Virus record (IMG/VR): IMGVR_UViG_3300028920_000013
Coordinates: 1-43,554 of that record
Source of the DNA: a virus
Length of the DNA: 43,554 nucleotides
Reading direction: 5' to 3' (one strand)
Positions 18,084 through 26,963 of the stretch are shown here, piece by piece. The notes beneath the pieces were generated by a model. The model worked only from the letters and a program-made list of their open reading frames with translations, did not search any database and was not told where the DNA came from. A program made the position numbers and the translations under genes. Numbering within the stretch: position 1 is the first letter of the stretch; every line of letters starts with the position of its first letter.

Positions 18084-19607
18084 TTAATATAATTGTTTAC
18101 CTTCCTTGGGGTATGATTGATCTGTTTCCCCAGCGATTATATTATCAGGAAGAGTAGTCGTCGTTGAAGTTGACGTTGTTGTAGTTGTAGTAGTAGAAGT
18201 AGAACTTGAAGTAGAACTTGAAGTAGAACTTGAAGTAGTGGTAGTAGATGTGGTAGTAGATGTGGTACTAGAAGTAGAACTAGATGTAGATGAACTTGTT
18301 GAACTTGAAGTAGTAGTAGTTGAAGTGGTACTAGAAGTTGATGTTGAAGTAGATGTAGAGCTAGAAGTAGTAGTAGTTGAAGTGGTACTAGAAGTTGAAG
18401 TAGATGATGATGTAGTAGTTGTAGTAGTAGAACTAGATGTTGAACTAGAAGTGGTAGTAGTTGAACTAGAAGTGGTAGTAGTTGAACTAGAAGTAGAGCT
18501 AGATGTAGTAGTAGTAGAAGTAGAACTTGAAGTAGATGATGTAGTAGAACTAGAAGTTGTAGTTGTAGTACTAGAAGTAGATGTAGAAGTTTCAGAAAGT
18601 GATGTTGAAGAACTTGTAGTTGTAGTAGAACTAGAAGTAGTAGTAGTAGAACTAGATGTAGAGCTGGAAGTAGTAGTAGTTGAACTTGAACTTGAAGTAG
18701 TAGTGGTTGAACTAGAAGTTGAACTAGATGTAGTTGTAGTTGAACTAGAAGTAGAGCTAGATGTAGTAGTAGTAGAAGTAGAACTTGAAGTGGTAGTAGT
18801 TGTAGTTGAACTAGAAGTGGTGGTAGTTGAACTAGAAGTAGAGCTAGATGTAGTAGTAGTAGAAGTAGAACTAGAAGTGGTAGTAGTTGTAGTTGTACTT
18901 GAAGTAGAAGTAGTAGTTCCAACAAAAGGCACTGTACTTGAATAAGCTAAACTTCCACTTAATACGTCTAAATCATTATTATTTGAAGTTTCGTCATCAT
19001 AGCTATCATTGAATTTCCAATATCCAACTAATCCAGTTGCACTACCAGATATTTCTTGTTCATAATTGTCACTAATTTCAGTTCCACTCCTAATATCATT
19101 CCATATTCTAACTTCATCTATTAATCCATCAAAATAATATCTACTATTTACTTGGTCAGCACCAATATACATATGACCATCAGTAACAGTCCTCATTGCT
19201 GCTGCATTTTGTAAAACATTTGTATTAGCTACTGAACTACCATCAACATAAGTAACAAAAGTTTTTGCAGAAACATCAAATGAAGCTGCAAGATGATACC
19301 AAGTAGAAGTTGAACTAACAACTGCTGAATCAGTTAAATTTAAAGTAGCATTTCCAGAACTATCTTGATAATAAGATTGTAATTTATTTTCAGATGATAA
19401 TGCTAATGAATAACATAAATCATCACCAGAAGAATCTTTTTTAACAACCAACTGCATATTGTCACCATAAACACTTGGTAGAGTTTCAAGATAAACCCAA
19501 CACTCAATAGTAACATCGCCCCCGACATCTAGTCCAGTTGAATCAGTTTCAGCTATACCAGCATACTGACTGGCAGCCGTCATATCTAATGACTTCGTAT
19601 TTGCCAT
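18084..19607 (-). CDS. LamG-domain virion protein with a long Ser/Thr tract
   Basis: Residues 1-225 are a LamG/concanavalin A-like lectin domain (DVTIECWVYLETLP, TWYHLAASFDVSAKTFVTYV, GLIDEVRIWNDIRSGTEISD, GLVGYWKFND). Residues 231-485 are almost only Ser and Thr in uneven blocks. A short end, DQSYPKEGKQLY, follows. The lectin part may bind host glycan. The Ser/Thr tract is mucin-like and would be an excellent carrier for O-linked sugars, and glycosyltransferase genes start six bases downstream. A short Thr/Ser tract of the same kind ends the 32873 protein. The glycosylation is inferred. Confidence 0.75.
   Translation of the reverse strand: MANTKSLDMTAASQYAGIAETDSTGLDVGGDVTIECWVYLETLPSVYGDNMQLVVKKDSSGDDLCYSLALSSENKLQSYYQDSSGNATLNLTDSAVVSSTSTWYHLAASFDVSAKTFVTYVDGSSVANTNVLQNAAAMRTVTDGHMYIGADQVNSRYYFDGLIDEVRIWNDIRSGTEISDNYEQEISGSATGLVGYWKFNDSYDDETSNNNDLDVLSGSLAYSSTVPFVGTTTSTSSTTTTTTTSSSTSTTTTSSSTSSSTTTTSSSTTTTTTSSSTSTTTTSSSTSSSTTTTSSSTSSSTTTTSSSSSTTTTSSSTSSSTTTTSSSTTTTSSSTSLSETSTSTSSTTTTTSSSTTSSTSSSTSTTTTSSSTSSSTTTTSSSTTTTSSSTSSSTTTTTTSSSTSTSSTTSTTTTSSSTSTSTSTSSTTSTTTTSSSTSSSTSSSTSSTTSTTTSTTTTSSSTSSSTSSSTSTTTTTTTSTSTTTTLPDNIIAGETDQSYPKEGKQLY
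18153..18917 (-). repeat. Low-complexity Ser/Thr repeat tract
   Basis: About 765 bases of imperfect short tandem repeats of ACT, ACA, AGT and TCA-type codons (read on the minus strand). Irregular block lengths point to slippage or unequal recombination. Long open frames in other readings of this stretch are by-products of the repeat. Confidence 0.9.
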
Positions 19608-19613
19608 AAAAAA

Positions 19614-20519
19614 TTATAAATTTACTTCTTGAAACCATTTTCCAAAGGTTTCATAGTTTGAAGTATTATTATCAAGTGGTATATTAGGACCACCTTGTCC
19701 AGAAACAGACCAACCATTAGAATCTTTATCAATATGTTTTCCCCATTTCCGTTCCATATTTTGATTACCACCAGCAATTAAATCATAATTACTGATACCA
19801 CCAGCTTCAGATTTCGGCATATTATCTTTAGTATTACCCCACCAATGCCATACCATTGTCTTTGATCCACCCTTAATATACCATCTTCTTTTACTAGGAT
19901 CAGATGGTTCTCTTCCTGCTCTTACACAAAGATCATAATCTTCCCCTGATCCCATTCCAAAACTTTCATCAAATAATCCAATCTCATCAAACATTTGTTT
20001 CCGACAAATTGTAAAATAAGTACAGCAACCGGTATATTCTTTTTCAGAATGAAATATCTCTTTCATCTCTTTAATTTGTTCTTCAGTATATTCTTCTTGA
20101 TGAGGATATTGAATATAACGTTCACCATCAGCAGCTTTATTGCAAGGTGAATGAGGATTAAATCCACCTAAATTAGCGTCTTCTTTAAAGTAAGTCATTA
20201 TCTCGTCCCACCAACCTTCATAAATAATCTCAACATCATCATTTGCTAAAGTTACAAATTCAGTATCAGCTAATTTAATTCCAGTGTTCATTGCTTTACC
20301 AAAACCTAAATTCCTATAAGGATCAATCCACAGATTAACCATTGGTTTTGCTCTCTCAATCTGCGCTAGTTCACCCGGGTTCTTTTTCAAGTAATTGCCA
20401 TTATGAATAACAATCACATTATAATTATCTGGTGTATATTTCTTTAATGATATTAACAACTTAACTAATCCATCATAATTATTCAAAACAGGAATTATGT
20501 AAGTATTAATCTTTTCCAT
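19614..20519 (-). CDS. Glycosyltransferase family 2
   Basis: A GT-A fold: NTYIIPVLNNYDGLVKLLIS at the N-terminus, NLGFGKAMNTGIKLADTEFV, then TLANDDVEI with the DxD-type metal site, and later FDESFGMGSGEDYDLCVRAG with the catalytic ED pair. The length of 301 residues is normal. It would transfer a sugar from a nucleotide donor. A ribosome site, AAAGGAA, precedes ATG 20519, which overlaps the epimerase gene by 14 nt. It lies next to the Ser/Thr-rich LamG protein and may act on it. Confidence 0.87.
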   Translation of the reverse strand: MEKINTYIIPVLNNYDGLVKLLISLKKYTPDNYNVIVIHNGNYLKKNPGELAQIERAKPMVNLWIDPYRNLGFGKAMNTGIKLADTEFVTLANDDVEIIYEGWWDEIMTYFKEDANLGGFNPHSPCNKAADGERYIQYPHQEEYTEEQIKEMKEIFHSEKEYTGCCTYFTICRKQMFDEIGLFDESFGMGSGEDYDLCVRAGREPSDPSKRRWYIKGGSKTMVWHWWGNTKDNMPKSEAGGISNYDLIAGGNQNMERKWGKHIDKDSNGWSVSGQGGPNIPLDNNTSNYETFGKWFQEVNL

Positions 20520-21498
20520 ATTCCTTTTCTTTATTAGTAATTTCTTCTTCAGTTTGTTTGAATTTTTCTAATTTTTCTTTCCAGATTTTAATAGTTTTAT
20601 CTAAACCTTCATTAAGAGAAACTTTTGGTTCCCAACCTAAATTACGTTGTGCTTTATCGTGAGTTGAATTTAAGTAATAAATTTCACCAACTCTTTTTGG
20701 TTTTTTATTCCAATTAATTTTACCATTCCAATTTAATTTCTTGGCAATAATTTCTGCTAACTTGCCAATTGTAATTGCATTATCTGGACCAGTACAGAAA
20801 ATCTGACCTTTAGCTTTGTTAGGTTCTTCAATTAATTTAATATATAAAGCAATTAAATCATCAATATATAAGAAATTTCTGTAAGGATCTTTATAACCAA
20901 AATTGACTTCTTCTGGATTCTTTAGCATTTGAGTAATGAATTGTTCAACTACGAAGAAATCATTATCCCAACGACCATAAGTATTTGTCTGACGCAGTGC
21001 TACCCAAGGTAAATTATAAGCTCGTCCAGCATAACGTAAGTAATATTCACAACCAATTTTTGCTACTGCATAAGGTGCATTTGGATTCTGTGGAGTTTCT
21101 TCATTAAAAGGTTTCCAATCTTTTTCATCTTGCCAACCATAAGTTTCCATTGTTGAAGCGAAAATAAATAATTTAAGGTTTGGTAACTCTTTAGCACACT
21201 CAATTAAATTTACAGTTCCAACATAATTTGTTTCTGAAAAACTAATTTGATCATAAAATGATTTTTCAACTTCTGTTTGAGCTGCTAAATGAACTATGAA
21301 GTGAGGTTGAACTTCCTCTAATATTTTAGCAATACCTTCGTGTTCATTAAGGTTGCCTTTATGGGGGATAACCCCTTTAATTTTGGCTTCGGCTTCAATT
21401 GTTAAGCCGTGGACTTCATATCCCTTATCTAACAATTTTGTTGCTAGATAGCCACCGATAAAGCCATTTACACCGGTGATAAAAATTCGTTCCTTCAT
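20506..21498 (-). CDS. NAD-dependent sugar-nucleotide epimerase/dehydratase
   Basis: Extended short-chain dehydrogenase: ITGVNGFIGGYLATKLLDKG holds the GxxGxxG NAD site, followed by VHLAAQTEV and the catalytic pair in NAPYAVAKIGCEYYLR (Tyr-x3-Lys), with ALRQTNTYG and RNFLYIDDLIALY for the sugar-nucleotide site. The family makes or changes NDP-sugars (UDP-glucose 4-epimerase, GDP-mannose dehydratase and relatives). It would supply a special sugar to the adjacent glycosyltransferases. It overlaps the next gene upstream by four bases (ATGA), which also shows that TGA is a stop. Confidence 0.87.
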   Translation of the reverse strand: MKERIFITGVNGFIGGYLATKLLDKGYEVHGLTIEAEAKIKGVIPHKGNLNEHEGIAKILEEVQPHFIVHLAAQTEVEKSFYDQISFSETNYVGTVNLIECAKELPNLKLFIFASTMETYGWQDEKDWKPFNEETPQNPNAPYAVAKIGCEYYLRYAGRAYNLPWVALRQTNTYGRWDNDFFVVEQFITQMLKNPEEVNFGYKDPYRNFLYIDDLIALYIKLIEEPNKAKGQIFCTGPDNAITIGKLAEIIAKKLNWNGKINWNKKPKRVGEIYYLNSTHDKAQRNLGWEPKVSLNEGLDKTIKIWKEKLEKFKQTEEEITNKEKEYGKD

Positions 21499-22418
21499 AT
21501 TCCTAGTATTCTATTAAGTGAATTAACTTGTTTATCTAAAGTATAATTATCTTCAATATATTTACGATATTTTACACTCTCATAAGGAGCATTTATAATA
21601 TCCATAATTTCATCAACACCGTTCCAAACTAATTCTTTTGGATAAAGTTCATCTGCACCCCACCAATTATGAATCAATGGTTTAATCCCTTTAGCCATTG
21701 CTTCTGCTATTGGAAGTGACATACATTCTTTCATTGAACTTGACAAAATGTAATCAATATTGTCTAACCATTTATCAACACTTTCAACATAATGAATTCG
21801 TTTTACATTATTTTCAAAACCATTTCGCTTGACAAATTCCTCAAAATATTTGTCTAACCAACGTTCAGATCCTTGACCAACAATCTCGAACTTAAAATCA
21901 GGATCCTTCTTAATTATATTATACATTACTTGACATAAAATTCCCACACCTTTGCCACTCCAGAAGTTATTTATCCACCCAATAGTCTTACCTCGGGATT
22001 GGCTTTTATCACAAAACGTCCATTTTGTCAAGTCTATACCAAGATATACTGTTTCAATATTACATTTTGGTTTTTTTACTGCTCCAGTATAATCAAGAAC
22101 TGTACGATCTTTCATATAATCACAAATAAAAAGTATTGCTTTTGCTCGGTCCCAATCAATTCCAAGATAATGACCATAATAAAGATCAATATCAATACCT
22201 CTAGCAACGATTGGTTTAGTCATTTTTTCGTCTTTAAAAGCGTGAATTACTCCACCTTGTATATACTCACCAAATATAACATCACACCATTCAGCTTTCT
22301 TTGGATCATAATACATATCAGCAACAACTTGATGACCTTGTTCTTTCCATTTTTCAATCACTCCCGGTAATGTTTTATTATAACCCGGGTGATCATTGAT
22401 AATGTAAATTTTTGACAT
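21495..22418 (-). CDS. Glycosyltransferase, GT4/GT-B type
   Basis: A 307-residue GT-B enzyme, short for the family. The N-terminal half begins KIYIINDHPGYNKTLPGVIE. The C-terminal half has TIGWINNFWSGKGVGILCQV, FKFEIVGQGSERWLDKYF and LSSSMKECMSLPIAEAMAKG, which includes the E-x7-E donor site. The function is sugar transfer with an unknown acceptor. It ends in TGA that overlaps the epimerase start, so the two are translated together. Confidence 0.82.
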   Translation of the reverse strand: MSKIYIINDHPGYNKTLPGVIEKWKEQGHQVVADMYYDPKKAEWCDVIFGEYIQGGVIHAFKDEKMTKPIVARGIDIDLYYGHYLGIDWDRAKAILFICDYMKDRTVLDYTGAVKKPKCNIETVYLGIDLTKWTFCDKSQSRGKTIGWINNFWSGKGVGILCQVMYNIIKKDPDFKFEIVGQGSERWLDKYFEEFVKRNGFENNVKRIHYVESVDKWLDNIDYILSSSMKECMSLPIAEAMAKGIKPLIHNWWGADELYPKELVWNGVDEIMDIINAPYESVKYRKYIEDNYTLDKQVNSLNRILGI

Positions 22419-22419
22419 A

Positions 22420-23457
22420 TTAATTTATTATTCTATCAGTCCAAACGATAGTACCACCGTCAGGATATTTATTAAGTTCTTCATCTGATACTGCCAATAC
22501 AGAACCATTAAGAGCTTCTAATGTTGGCATATCAACCACCATTATCTTCTTGCTATCAAAAGCGTCAACAAGATAAATATGTGGTCCTGATCCTTTTATA
22601 AATTTCATATCAGTTAAATTATTACTTAAGTTAGGTTTATCAATTAAAGTCCAAATTCCAAAGACATTATTAGGTATGTCGTAACCATTAAAATATATTT
22701 TACCTGTTCCATTTTTACCCCAGTGGTCGCCCCAAGAATTTAAAAATAAGAAATATTTACCAAGTTCATCTTGACCAAAACCAATTAAGTAAAATGCGTG
22801 TCCCCACGGATCTGTTGTTGTTGGTGGTTGAACAACTTGACCTTGTGACCAACCCAAATTATCTCCTAAAGCTCCGGTCACTGCACCCCAGTTATTTAAG
22901 ATAGCGTGAGCAATTAAATCTGCATTAGCTGAACCAATAGACCGATATTCTTTAGCCTGATAAACAAGCATATTTGCTCGTATTTCTTTCGTAATCGTTT
23001 GAGATATCATATAAGACTCTTTTGGTGGATTCGTGGCTAAAATCTGCCCTTGTGAGCCAATAACTAGCTCATAAGAAGGGATATCTTCTTCAGTTGCTAC
23101 TCCACCATTCACGATTGCTTTAGCGCCATCTCGAAGATAGGCACCCCCAGAAGGTAAAAAGATCTGTTCATAAATTGATTTAGCTGATAAGTCAGTAAAT
23201 CCTTTTGTTTCAACTATATTCAAAACTTCAGCATATTTAGCATAAGCCTGACCAACACAAGAAGAAGAACCATTCTGATTTTCAACCTTAAGATTAACAT
23301 CAAACTTTTCTTGAAGTTCATCTAGGACATTATAACCTTTATCCCAATCAATATTTGGGGAGCCAAAAACTATTGCTTCATATTTAAAGTCACGACTATC
23401 AGGACGATCAGGAAATGCCCCGGGATTAAAATTATCTGGTATTTTTACTTTTCCCAT
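22420..23457 (-). CDS. Papain-like (C1) cysteine peptidase
   Basis: A 345-residue protein with the complete C1 triad: Gln61 and Cys67 in ENQNGSSSCVGQAYAKYAE, His220 in DPWGHAFYLIGFGQ and Asn240 in FLFLNSWGDHWGKNG. No signal peptide or propeptide is evident; the N-terminus is GKVKIPDNFNPGAFPDRPDS. C1-type peptidases appear in some phage tail or lysis modules. It may cleave a host surface protein, a virion precursor or peptidoglycan cross-bridges. Its place inside the glycan gene cluster is unusual. Confidence 0.8.
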   Translation of the reverse strand: MGKVKIPDNFNPGAFPDRPDSRDFKYEAIVFGSPNIDWDKGYNVLDELQEKFDVNLKVENQNGSSSCVGQAYAKYAEVLNIVETKGFTDLSAKSIYEQIFLPSGGAYLRDGAKAIVNGGVATEEDIPSYELVIGSQGQILATNPPKESYMISQTITKEIRANMLVYQAKEYRSIGSANADLIAHAILNNWGAVTGALGDNLGWSQGQVVQPPTTTDPWGHAFYLIGFGQDELGKYFLFLNSWGDHWGKNGTGKIYFNGYDIPNNVFGIWTLIDKPNLSNNLTDMKFIKGSGPHIYLVDAFDSKKIMVVDMPTLEALNGSVLAVSDEELNKYPDGGTIVWTDRIIN

Positions 23458-23461
23458 ATAA

Positions 23462-24046
23462 TTATTTTTTAATGAAATTATCTATAAATTCAAATTCACA
23501 ATCTTTGTATTTCATTAATTCTGGTTTTAAATCTTTAATACTATTTCCACAAGTATCCCAAGTATGACCGTGAATAGAGATAACATCATCTGGTAATTCA
23601 TTGCAAGCATAATAAGATAGTCCTTCTGGAATTGGTGGTTGATGTGGACCATCTGGGTGTCCATTATATCTACCATCAGAATATTGAACTGCTACCCACC
23701 AACCAAGATCTTTTAGCACTCTCATTGTTTGAGTGCTAATTTGCCAACCGGGAGCCTTAAATCCTTTAACATAGAAAAATGGATCGTGTGATTTCCAGAG
23801 TTGATAATATGCTTCTGCATAACTTTTCTTTGCGAACTCAAAGTTACTGTCGTGATAAATACCGTGAACTGCTAATTGAATCCAATCTTGAAATTTAGTA
23901 TCTTCTAATAATTGTAATTTAATTCTTCCCGGAATTGTGAATAATGTAACTTTCAAATTTGGTATTTCTTTTTTTAATTTTAGCAATTCATCAAAGCAAT
24001 TATATTTATTACAGTAATCGTCAAGATCAAATATTACTTTAGCCAT
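23462..24046 (-). CDS. Polysaccharide-deacetylase-like protein
   Basis: A 194-residue protein with the NodB-like order: KVIFDLDDYCN (metal Asp), LAVHGIYHDSNFEF (H-x3-H), KGFKAPGWQISTQTMRVLKD and DDVISIHGHTWDTCG. Relatives remove acetyl groups from chitin, peptidoglycan or polysaccharide N-acetyl sugars. The short length lies at the lower end of the DUF2334/NodB range. It may trim the host capsule or a sugar made by the cluster. The motif match is good; the substrate is unknown. Confidence 0.7.
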   Translation of the reverse strand: MAKVIFDLDDYCNKYNCFDELLKLKKEIPNLKVTLFTIPGRIKLQLLEDTKFQDWIQLAVHGIYHDSNFEFAKKSYAEAYYQLWKSHDPFFYVKGFKAPGWQISTQTMRVLKDLGWWVAVQYSDGRYNGHPDGPHQPPIPEGLSYYACNELPDDVISIHGHTWDTCGNSIKDLKPELMKYKDCEFEFIDNFIKK

Positions 24047-24095
24047 CTGTTTTGTAAATAAATAATTAATTCTTTTACTCTATTTACTAAAATTT

Positions 24096-24683
24096 TCATA
24101 CTTTTAATTTTAATATATGATTTGATTTACCATTGTCATTTTTAACTTGAGTGTCTTCAATTACTTCATAACCAAGATTTTTCAAAGTATCATAAAATTC
24201 TTTTTCATCATAGTAATTAACATTCCAATTATGTTCTTCATTAAATCTAATATTATTACCTTCAACAAAATCAACCCAAAAAACAAGGTAAACATATTTC
24301 CTAGCTATCCTTTTTAATTCTTTTAATGCAGTAAGATAAGGGTACACATACTCCAGACCGTGACGGACAACGCAACAATCGTAACTATTATCAGGTAAAT
24401 CAATAACAGCGCCGAGATCAGCAAAAATAAAACGTTCACTAGGATTGTTAGTTTGTGCGTGCTTGATGAAAACATCACAATAGTCACTCCCCAAATAATC
24501 ACCTTCAAATCCAGCTTTACGTAATATTGTTGGAATAATTCCTGTTCCAGTTGACGCTTCAAATACACTCCAATTTCTATCTTTAATAATCATATTAACT
24601 AGATAGCGTTGATCTTCAGTTTCTTTATATTGATAGTTTCTATCAAGTCCGTCCCAGTAAGTCCCTACTTTTGGGCTACCCAT
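24096..24683 (-). CDS. SAM-dependent methyltransferase, class I
   Basis: A 195-residue Rossmann-type methyltransferase: WSVFEASTGTGIIPTILRKA (motif I, residues 39-47), GDYLGSDYCDV, FIFADLGAVIDLPDNSYDCC and VRHGLEYVYPYLTALKELKR. It lacks a second domain. A strong ribosome site, AAGGAG, precedes ATG 24683, which overlaps the kinase-methyltransferase gene by 19 nt. A sugar methyltransferase fits this cluster. Confidence 0.82.
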   Translation of the reverse strand: MGSPKVGTYWDGLDRNYQYKETEDQRYLVNMIIKDRNWSVFEASTGTGIIPTILRKAGFEGDYLGSDYCDVFIKHAQTNNPSERFIFADLGAVIDLPDNSYDCCVVRHGLEYVYPYLTALKELKRIARKYVYLVFWVDFVEGNNIRFNEEHNWNVNYYDEKEFYDTLKNLGYEVIEDTQVKNDNGKSNHILKLKV

Positions 24684-25771
24684 AAATTTCTCCTTGCTCC
24701 TTCTGTTGACACTCCTTTATGCTCGACTGAAGGAAATAAATTTTTAAGTTCTTTATCAAATATTTTAAATTCCTCATCTGGTAACATACCACCATTACTT
24801 TCAAAAAATAATGTTTTAGCAATGTCACCAAGATAATTCTTAAATCCAATATGCTGATCCATTGATAAGAAAAATACATAATCAAATTCTTTAATCCCAG
24901 TAATATTATAAATAGCGTCTAGGAAATCCTTATCTTTAGTTAAGTCAAATGGATAATATTCAGCATTACTATTTAATATATTTCCAGCTTCACGAGTTGC
25001 CTGAATAACTGATGGTAGATCAACACCAATTGCTCTAGCACCTTTATTAGCTGCATAATTTGTAAAGTAACCACCGGAACAACCAATATCCAAAACTGTT
25101 TTACCAAAAAAATCATATTTATCAAGTTCAAACATTTCCTTCCTCATACTTCCACGACCATTATTTATTCCTAATGCAGGACATTGTTGATAAGCATTAC
25201 TTGAATTTCCCCAAATAGCATAATTATTATAGCGAACGGCAACGTCAATTTTATACTTTTCAAAATCCTTCCAATCAAAATTGCCAAAATCAACCCATTT
25301 ACCACCAATCATATTACTTGGATAAAAGTCTTCTGAATGATCAATGTGATTTGCTTTTACTAAAGTATTCATTATCCCGGCAAGGTTTCTCATTTTCAAA
25401 ATATCATAACAAAAATCTCCATTAATAAATTCAACTACTTGAGCCTGATATTCACGTTGATTTGAATCAAATATTCTAATAGTTGCATAAACCTGCGGTG
25501 CTAATCCTGACCAAGCAAAAATATTTTGGATCTGACTTTTTTTACATATCTTCGGTTCTTTAAGATAAATTTTCAAAGCAACATTTTTTTTAGGAAACAT
25601 CTTTGAAAGTTCTGGACAGTATTCTTGAAATTTTAATGGTTTCAAAACAATTGATGTTTTTCCTTTTAAGAAAAATTCATCTGATTTGAAACTGCCATCA
25701 TAAGAATTGACTTCATCACCTTTAACAAAATGATCCATTAAATCAATATTAACTTTAAAATGTTTATTCAT
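24665..25771 (-). CDS. Kinase-like domain fused to a methyltransferase
   Basis: A 368-residue protein with two parts. Residues 60-165 read like a protein-kinase/APH fold: VALKIYLKEP (Lys67, ATP lysine), GLAPQVYATI, QAQVVEFINGD (hinge), then HSEDFYPSNMIGGKWVDFGN, which gives Asp148-x4-Asn153 and the DFG triplet (161-163). Residues 222 onward are a class I methyltransferase (FFGKTVLDIGCSGGYFTNYA). WbdD, which caps O-antigen chains by phosphorylation and methylation, combines the same two activities in the reverse order. A glycan chain-capping role is therefore plausible. The kinase call is my reading and needs a profile search. Confidence 0.68.
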   Translation of the reverse strand: MNKHFKVNIDLMDHFVKGDEVNSYDGSFKSDEFFLKGKTSIVLKPLKFQEYCPELSKMFPKKNVALKIYLKEPKICKKSQIQNIFAWSGLAPQVYATIRIFDSNQREYQAQVVEFINGDFCYDILKMRNLAGIMNTLVKANHIDHSEDFYPSNMIGGKWVDFGNFDWKDFEKYKIDVAVRYNNYAIWGNSSNAYQQCPALGINNGRGSMRKEMFELDKYDFFGKTVLDIGCSGGYFTNYAANKGARAIGVDLPSVIQATREAGNILNSNAEYYPFDLTKDKDFLDAIYNITGIKEFDYVFFLSMDQHIGFKNYLGDIAKTLFFESNGGMLPDEEFKIFDKELKNLFPSVEHKGVSTEGARRNLWVAQK

Positions 25772-26495
25772 TTGACCTCACTTTTGGTTCACAAGTTTTT
25801 GGATTATAATCCTGATCTTTAGGTGCAGTCTTCAAAGAACGACCGGCTGCCGCGTCAATTGACTCATCATAGCCCCAGTTATCTTCTCCGAACTGATGAT
25901 AGGTAAAGATCTCTTTTGCATATCCTACCTTGTAACCATTATTTCTTAATTTTCCACAGACGTCGTGTTCTTCATTTCCACGTCCGTTATTCTCAAACTT
26001 GTCGGTCCAACCGCCGACTTCCTTGACCCTATCAAGGTCCATTATTCTATATGATCCGCCACAGACATTATTTTCTACGACTTCAACGTCCTCACTAAAG
26101 ATGTTTCCAACACCTATTAGCACTTGTGGACGTAATGCTATGGCGGCAAATTCAATATGATTATTCATTAAATCAACTAAACGTTCTAACCAACACGGAT
26201 CTAAATCTGGGGCTATACAATCATTATCAGTAGTAACAAATAAAGGTGATTCAACTAATTCTAATCCTTGATTCCAAGCATTTTCTAATCCTACATTCTT
26301 ATCATTAAAAATAACTTGATCAATTTTTCCTTCATTTCCTAACTTATTTAAAAACTCCCTTGTTCCGTCAGTTGAAGCATTATCAATAACTATTAACCGA
26401 TAAGGGAGTTTTGTGCGACTAAAAATCGACTCAAGAGTTTTCTTTGTAAACTCAAGTCTATTATAGGTCACTACTATAATATCAATATCTTGCAT
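25764..26495 (-). CDS. Glycosyltransferase family 2
   Basis: A 243-residue GT-A enzyme: DIDIIVVTYNRLEFTKKTLE, YRLIVIDNASTDGTREFLNK, GLENAWNQGLELVESPLFVT, TDNDCIAPD (DxD-type metal site) and NNGRGNEEHDVCGKLRNNGY. This is classic family 2. It overlaps the kinase-methyltransferase by eight bases, so the glycan cluster (26495 to 19614) is nearly gapless and probably translated as one unit. The acceptor is unknown. Confidence 0.87.
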   Translation of the reverse strand: MQDIDIIVVTYNRLEFTKKTLESIFSRTKLPYRLIVIDNASTDGTREFLNKLGNEGKIDQVIFNDKNVGLENAWNQGLELVESPLFVTTDNDCIAPDLDPCWLERLVDLMNNHIEFAAIALRPQVLIGVGNIFSEDVEVVENNVCGGSYRIMDLDRVKEVGGWTDKFENNGRGNEEHDVCGKLRNNGYKVGYAKEIFTYHQFGEDNWGYDESIDAAAGRSLKTAPKDQDYNPKTCEPKVRSNE

Positions 26496-26512
26496 AATAC
26501 ATATAATAATTA

Positions 26513-26830
26513 TTAATCAATATGACCTTTTAGTAATACAATAATTTCAGTCATTTTTTTATTTATATCATTTATCGATTCTTCTAACTCTTCATCTTTT
26601 TTTATTGATCTTTGAACTTCATTATCAATTCCAGCTTGAATATGAACTAAATGATTTGTTTCTATAATTTCTAATCTTTGGCTCATTAATGCTAGTTCCT
26701 TTTTAATTTCAAAAGTAGGAACTATTATAAACATTATTACACCAATAGTAAGACTGATTATTGTTATAGCCATACTAACTTCATTTTTCAATACAGCCCT
26801 AATTTTAGTTACACCATTATTATTAGACAT
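26513..26830 (-). CDS. Membrane-anchored coiled-coil protein, 105 aa
   Basis: One membrane span (residues 19-39, MAITIISLTIGVIMFIIVPT) is followed by a long charged helix (EIKKELALMSQRLEIIETNH, later EELEESINDINKKMTEIIVL). The layout fits an inner-membrane spanin-like or holin-associated protein, and holin-like genes lie next to it. No lipobox is seen. It is probably part of the lysis group, moderate to low confidence. Confidence 0.5.
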   Translation of the reverse strand: MSNNNGVTKIRAVLKNEVSMAITIISLTIGVIMFIIVPTFEIKKELALMSQRLEIIETNHLVHIQAGIDNEVQRSIKKDEELEESINDINKKMTEIIVLLKGHID

Positions 26831-26837
26831 AATTTCC

Positions 26838-26963
26838 TTAACTTAAATATGAATCAAGAAAAAAGAATATAAAAGCCATTCCTAATCCAGCTAAAGAATA
26901 AATGATTATCTCATATAAGACCTTTACTAAAACTTGTAATTTATTTCTTTTTTTTCTTAACAT
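26838..26963 (-). CDS. Small one-span membrane protein, 41 aa
   Basis: Starts at ATG 26963 inside the end of the holin-like gene, in the +1 frame, and runs MLRKKRNKLQVLVKVLYEII followed by a hydrophobic span (IYSLAGLGMAFIFFFLDSYLS). The overlap contains eight A in a row, so the two frames could also be joined by slippage. The layout (basic start, one span) suits a small lysis or holin partner. It ends eight bases before the next gene. Confidence 0.5.
   Translation of the reverse strand: MLRKKRNKLQVLVKVLYEIIIYSLAGLGMAFIFFFLDSYLS

Noticed and set aside
18137-18925. Leu/Gln/Val-rich minus-strand frame of 262 codons
   Set aside because: It is another reading of the same short tandem repeat with no domain and no start signal.
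18238-18945. Long plus-strand frame rich in Val, Glu and Asp
   Set aside because: It is the reverse reading of the Ser/Thr codon repeat in the 18084 gene. The LamG domain on the minus strand shows the real frame.
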